Positions 7,396 to 9,869 of a stretch of 9,869 bases of DNA are shown piece after piece. Where the stretch lies: NCBI GenBank assembly GCA_019239585.1, contig JAFAZU010000101.1, forward strand, positions 1 through 9,869, given 5' to 3'. Under the pieces are notes generated by a model that saw only the letters and a list, made by a program, of their open reading frames with translations, ran no database searches and had not been told where the DNA came from. The position numbers were made by a program, and so were the translations under genes. The DNA comes from Acidobacteriaceae bacterium. GTDB taxonomy: Bacteria > Acidobacteriota > Terriglobia > Bryobacterales > Bryobacteraceae. The number at the start of each line of letters is the position of its first letter. Positions within the stretch are counted from its first letter, which is position 1.

Positions 7396-7634
7396 AAAGC
7401 GAAGATCACGCCGCGCTGGGGACGGCCTGCCAGAGCAATTTGATTCTGGTATTGCCCATAAACAGTGCAAGCGTGTTCGCTTCTGTTCAGGCAAAGATCG
7501 CAGTCAAGCATGTGCCCCAGAAGTTCATCGCAAAGCTCATCGGTGGAGCGCAGAGCAGCAGAAGGCGCATCGGATGGAACGTAAGTAATAGGACTCTGCT
7601 TAAGATAGGAGATTGCTGGGCTGGTAGCGGCCAT
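7392..7634 (-). CDS. Hypothetical small protein with an HX3CX2C zinc-ligand-like motif
   Basis: An 80-codon minus-strand ORF that I do not recognise as a named family. After a loosely structured N-terminus (1-30) it has an acidic helix-like stretch TDELCDELLG (31-40), then HMLDCDLC with His41, Cys45 and Cys48, then Cys56 and the aromatic stretch CTVYGQYQNQI (56-66). The HX3CX2C spacing is the one used by zinc-binding anti-sigma (ZAS) domains, so metal or redox binding is possible, but there is no membrane segment or sigma-binding partner nearby. Reasons to think it real: it fills an otherwise empty gap, its codons are ordinary for the window (GAT GAG CTT TGC, CTG, GGC), its Cys/His pattern is non-random, and its TAG stop overlaps the TAG of the convergent DUF3857 gene in CTAG. 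Against it: no visible Shine-Dalgarno sequence before ATG 7634 (TAA CTT ATG precedes the start). An overlapping plus-strand ORF (7440-7703) has a much less protein-like sequence. Confidence 0.5.
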   Translation of the reverse strand: MAATSPAISYLKQSPITYVPSDAPSAALRSTDELCDELLGHMLDCDLCLNRSEHACTVYGQYQNQIALAGRPQRGVIFAF

Positions 7635-7855
7635 AAGTTAATTTACTGTCAAAAGGCAGTGCAATCCGGGGTCCAATGTTCCCATAGATTCGATAAATTG
7701 TAAGATCATTGGAATCAATAGCTTCTCAATGGAGAGTACACTAGGCCGATAATGGAGTGTCTCGGTTAAATCTGCGGGTTAGCATATTTTACTATGTAAT
7801 TGATTCTTAAGGATTTATCCTATGCCTAAATTTTAGTTAGGGGTATAGAGCAAAT
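7635..7855. promoter_or_regulatory. AT-rich divergent spacer upstream of the epimerase gene
   Basis: This 221-bp region lies between the small minus-strand ORF and the epimerase gene and should carry the promoter of the epimerase-mtnP-GT9 unit. The last 80 bases (about 7775-7855) are clearly AT-richer than the flanking genes. I see no -35/-10 pair with good spacing on either strand. Nothing in it resembles a coding region, an RNA gene or a known riboswitch. Confidence 0.4.
7810..7841. repeat. Two adjacent inverted repeats upstream of the epimerase start
   Basis: AGGAT at 7810-7814 and ATCCT at 7817-7821 form a palindrome with a 2-nt centre. Just after it, CCTAA (7825-7829) and TTAGG (7837-7841) form a second inverted repeat, with an inner palindrome CTAAA-T-TTTAG at 7826-7836. 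They end 14 bases before ATG 7856, a position suited to an operator. The arms are only 5 bp, so chance in AT-rich DNA is a real alternative. Confidence 0.3.
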
Positions 7856-8263
7856 ATGAACTTTGAAATTGATCATTTAGGGATCGCGGTACGCAGCTTG
7901 GAGGAGGGCTTGCGCTTCTATCGGGAAACGCTTGGATTAACCTCAACAGGCGAGGAGACAATAGAAGGGGAGCGGGTCCGTATGGCCATGCTGCCGGTTG
8001 GCAACACGTTTTCCACTTCCAGGATCGAACTGCTGGAGGGAACGGATCGGGAGTCCGTGATTGCTCAGTTTATTGAGAAGCGTGGGCCGGGTTTGCACCA
8101 TATTGCCCTGCGTGTGGATAGTCTGACGGCTGCTCTCGACCGATTGAAAGCGCAGGGCTGCAAGTTATTGAACGAACCTCGCATCGGCGCAGGGGGGCAC
8201 ACGTACGTGTTTGTTCATCCCCGCTCAACAGGCGGAGTTTTACTGGAACTGATTCAGAAGTGA
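7856..8263 (+). CDS. mce: Methylmalonyl-CoA epimerase (VOC / glyoxalase fold)
   Basis: A 135-residue protein, normal length for the family. It interconverts (2S)- and (2R)-methylmalonyl-CoA, giving the R form used by the B12-dependent mutase on the way from propionyl-CoA to succinyl-CoA. It has two VOC beta-alpha-beta modules: IDHLGIAVRSLEEGLRFY at 5-22 and GLHHIALRVDSLTAALDRL at 79-97. Likely metal ligands are His7, Glu58 (RIELLEG), His82 (LHHIAL) and Glu131 (GVLLEL). The GAGGHTYVFVHP segment (111-122) and GGVLLEL are typical of the epimerase rather than of glyoxalase I. A short insertion (FSTS, 52-55) extends the loop after VGNT. The position of Glu48 in the Propionibacterium enzyme appears as Met43, but as I recall the human enzyme also lacks Glu there, so this does not argue against function. 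It is adjacent to mtnP with zero spacing, and shares its pathway with meaB about 4.6 kb upstream. The ribosome site is weak. Confidence 0.9.
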   Translation: MNFEIDHLGIAVRSLEEGLRFYRETLGLTSTGEETIEGERVRMAMLPVGNTFSTSRIELLEGTDRESVIAQFIEKRGPGLHHIALRVDSLTAALDRLKAQGCKLLNEPRIGAGGHTYVFVHPRSTGGVLLELIQK

Positions 8264-9151
8264 ATGGAAAAAGGAAGGAATTTGGAACGGAGAGCAAGGA
8301 TAGGAGTTATTGGCGGCAGCGGCTTATACGCCATGCCTGGTTTTGAAGCGCATGAGGAGGTGAGGCTCACGACTCCCTTCGGAGATCCTTCGGATGCGTA
8401 TATCGTGGGCAAACTGGAGGATGTTGAAGTTGCTTTCTTGGCAAGGCATGGACGGGGTCATCGGCTTTCGCCCTCAGAGCTGAACTTTCGCGCCAACATC
8501 TATGGCATGAAAAGCTTGGGCGTGGAACAGATTCTGTCTCTAAGCGCGGTCGGATCATTGAAGGAGGAACACAAACCGCTCGATTTCGTGATCCCTGATC
8601 AGTTTTTTGACCGCACGCGAGGACGGATTTCGACCTTCTTCGGCGATGGCGTGGTCGCGCATGTCAGCTTTGCTGATCCAGTATGCTCCCGCTTAGCGGA
8701 GGTGGTCCACCGGTCGGCTCAGGAGATTGGCATCTCCAGCAAACGGGGCGGCACGTACCTTTGCATGGAAGGACCAGCTTTTTCGACGCGCGCGGAATCG
8801 AATCTGTACCGTAGTTGGGGCATGGATGTGATCGGCATGACGAACTTGCAAGAGGCAAAGCTGGCCCGCGAGGCGGAACTGTGCTACGTCACGATGGCAA
8901 TGGTAACGGATTATGATTGCTGGCACGAGGAGCATGACGCGGTCACGGTAGACCAAATCATCGACGTTTTGAAGAAGAATGCGGCAAACGCTTGCGAATT
9001 GGTCCGGCACGTCGTTGGGCGGCTTTGGGGAGAGCGGACCTGCAAGTGCGATTCCGCTTTGAGGCATGCCATCATTACCGATCGCGCGGTCATTCCACAG
9101 GCGGCTAAGGATAGATTAGGACTTTTGATTGGCAAGTATATCGGCAGTTGA
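8264..9151 (+). CDS. mtnP: S-methyl-5'-thioadenosine phosphorylase (MTAP)
   Basis: Cytosolic phosphorylase of 295 residues. It cleaves methylthioadenosine, the by-product of polyamine or autoinducer synthesis, into adenine and 5-methylthioribose-1-phosphate for methionine and purine salvage. Seen: phosphate loop IGVIGGSGLY (13-22), ARHGRGHRLSPSELNFRAN (60-78), the family-2 PNP/MTAP segment LSLSAVGSLK (91-100), EGPAFSTRAES (169-179), GMTNLQEAKLAREAELCY (191-208) and TDYDCWHEEH (215-224). Asp216 and Asp218 in TDYDCW mark adenine (6-amino) specificity; guanosine/inosine PNPs have Asn at the base-contact position. The usual MPEA after GMTN reads LQEA here, a mild oddity. ATG 8264 follows the epimerase TGA directly and has no clear ribosome site. 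TTG 8282 (codon 7) has AAGGA at 8271-8275 with a 6-nt spacer and removes only the charged leader MEKGRN, so either start is possible. The next gene begins inside this one. Confidence 0.93.
   Translation: MEKGRNLERRARIGVIGGSGLYAMPGFEAHEEVRLTTPFGDPSDAYIVGKLEDVEVAFLARHGRGHRLSPSELNFRANIYGMKSLGVEQILSLSAVGSLKEEHKPLDFVIPDQFFDRTRGRISTFFGDGVVAHVSFADPVCSRLAEVVHRSAQEIGISSKRGGTYLCMEGPAFSTRAESNLYRSWGMDVIGMTNLQEAKLAREAELCYVTMAMVTDYDCWHEEHDAVTVDQIIDVLKKNAANACELVRHVVGRLWGERTCKCDSALRHAIITDRAVIPQAAKDRLGLLIGKYIGS
9118..9131 (+). promoter_or_regulatory. Shine-Dalgarno and TTG start of the GT9-like gene inside the end of mtnP
   Basis: AGGA at 9118-9121 is followed by a 7-nt spacer and TTG at 9129-9131. The frame has a TGA at 9126-9128, directly before this TTG, and no ATG for over 100 codons afterwards. 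TTG 9129 is therefore the natural start and overlaps the mtnP coding region by 23 bases. Confidence 0.6.
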
Positions 9152-9869
9152 GCTGGCGCAGCAAATTATTGATGATTGCCTGCGGGATGGAACCTGGTCT
9201 AATCGGGCGCTGGACGCGTTAATAGAGCGGGCGTTGGATGAAACCGATGAGTTCGTTGCCAGAGCGGCAACGCGGGCCTTCTTCTCGATTGTGATCGAGC
9301 GTCTAGCGGATCTGTTTGAGCCTTCGCTGTGCGAGATTTATGTTCGCCTGTTTACGCGCGTGATTGCTCGTGCGATTCCGGATTACGATGCTGATGACTT
9401 GGTGGTGCGCTATCGAAGAATCAGTCATGTCCGCCGGTTTCCGGGCGGAGATATCTCGCGTGTCTTTGTGCTTTCCCGCGTGACGCTGGGCGCAGATGCG
9501 GCAGTGACAAGCGTTGTCTTGGCAGCGATGAAGAAGCGCTTTCCCCAATCCGAAATCTGCCTGGTAGGGCCGGCAAAAAACACCGAATTATTTGCTGATG
9601 ATGCGCGGATTGTATCGATCCCTGTAAGTTACAGCCGAAGTGGCCTTCTCCGGGACCGGCTTTTGGCTGTCATTGAGCTCCACAGCATTGTTGATGAGCC
9701 GGGCACGATCGTGATTGATCCCGATTCCAGGCTGACTCAGCTGGGCCTGATTCCCGTTTGTGACGACGCGCGATACTACTTTTTTGAGAGTCGGGCTTTT
9801 GGCGGCTTCTCAACTTTGTCATTGCCGGAACTGACCGCCATTTGGCTGGGCGAGTGTTTTTCCTCCGGC
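9129..9869 (+). CDS. GT9 / heptosyltransferase-like protein (3' end outside window)
   Basis: The frame from TTG 9129 stays open for 247 codons to the right edge, so the product is partial. Residues 1-105 are predicted mostly helical, with an amphipathic, charged pattern (ELAQQIIDDCLRD; ATRAFFSIVIERLADL), and do not resemble a standard glycosyltransferase start. From about 110 a Rossmann-like domain begins: RVFVLSRVTLGADAAVTSVV (111-130), then RFPQSEICLVGPAKN (137-151), ELFADDARIVSIPVSYSRSG (153-172), IVIDPDSRLTQLGLIPV (194-210) and the aromatic YYFFESRAFGG (216-226). The pattern of a beta strand, an invariant-looking LGADAAVTS loop and KKRFP followed by LVGP resembles the N-terminal half of GT9 family proteins such as lipopolysaccharide heptosyltransferases. 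The donor, acceptor and even catalytic activity are unknown. It overlaps mtnP by 23 bases, so it is probably translationally coupled, but no metabolic link to MTA salvage is evident. Family assignment is tentative; the coding call is strong because of the unbroken frame and ordinary codon use. Confidence 0.72.
   Translation, partial: MASISAVELAQQIIDDCLRDGTWSNRALDALIERALDETDEFVARAATRAFFSIVIERLADLFEPSLCEIYVRLFTRVIARAIPDYDADDLVVRYRRISHVRRFPGGDISRVFVLSRVTLGADAAVTSVVLAAMKKRFPQSEICLVGPAKNTELFADDARIVSIPVSYSRSGLLRDRLLAVIELHSIVDEPGTIVIDPDSRLTQLGLIPVCDDARYYFFESRAFGGFSTLSLPELTAIWLGECFSSG

Noticed and set aside
7647..7652. Perfect TTGACA on the minus strand upstream of the small ORF
   Set aside because: A -10 at 17 bp would fall inside the ORF and the bases there (CGCTAC) do not match; transcription would begin after the start codon.
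7440..7703. Plus-strand open frame of 87 codons in the gap after the second DUF3857 gene
   Set aside because: It overlaps the more protein-like minus-strand ORF, runs into the AT-rich spacer, and has no ribosome site or recognisable motif.
8264..9151. The phosphorylase as a purine nucleoside phosphorylase
   Set aside because: The TDYDCW motif with Asp at the base-contact position is typical of methylthioadenosine phosphorylase; PNPs of the same family carry Asn there.
1..9869. CRISPR arrays, tRNA or rRNA genes, insertion sequences or phage genes
   Set aside because: No regularly spaced repeats, cloverleaf-like stretches, conserved rRNA segments, transposase motifs or terminal inverted repeats were seen.

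Overview
The window looks like a chromosomal segment from a soil or environmental Gram-negative bacterium of medium GC content. My best guess is Acidobacteriota. The reasons are two consecutive secreted DUF3857/transglutaminase-like proteins, a methylmalonyl-CoA (MeaB plus epimerase) gene set, and a GT9-like gene attached to an MTA phosphorylase gene. This placement is inference from gene content. I see no transposase, integrase, CRISPR array, rRNA, tRNA or obvious recent insertion.

Layout. On the left, a minus-strand gene for the FAD-binding GlcE-type subunit of glycolate oxidase runs off the window edge. A 105-bp divergent spacer separates it from a plus-strand series. That series begins with an acyl-CoA dehydrogenase and, one base later, the MeaB/ArgK-type G3E GTPase that services B12-dependent acyl-CoA mutases. 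After a 167-bp spacer with a candidate hairpin and promoter come two exported proteins of about 660 residues, 14 bp apart. Both have the DUF3857 plus transglutaminase-like architecture. The second keeps the Cys-His-Asp triad; the first has lost Cys and His. A likely 80-codon minus-strand gene with an HX3CX2C zinc-ligand pattern meets the second protein tail to tail, sharing the bases CTAG. A 221-bp AT-rich spacer with two small inverted repeats follows. Then comes a tight cluster: methylmalonyl-CoA epimerase, MTA phosphorylase (zero spacing), and a partial GT9-like protein that starts inside the phosphorylase gene at TTG and runs off the right edge.

How the genes fit together. The acyl-CoA dehydrogenase, MeaB and epimerase fit catabolism of branched-chain amino acids or short acyl-CoAs through propionyl-CoA and methylmalonyl-CoA to succinyl-CoA. 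The mutase and the carboxylase are not in the window. GlcE belongs to glycolate oxidation. The MTA phosphorylase belongs to methionine and purine salvage. The two DUF3857 proteins are envelope proteins of unknown function inserted between meaB and the epimerase gene. The least explained parts are the active/inactive transglutaminase pair, the small zinc-ligand ORF, and the GT9-like protein with its helical N-terminal region.
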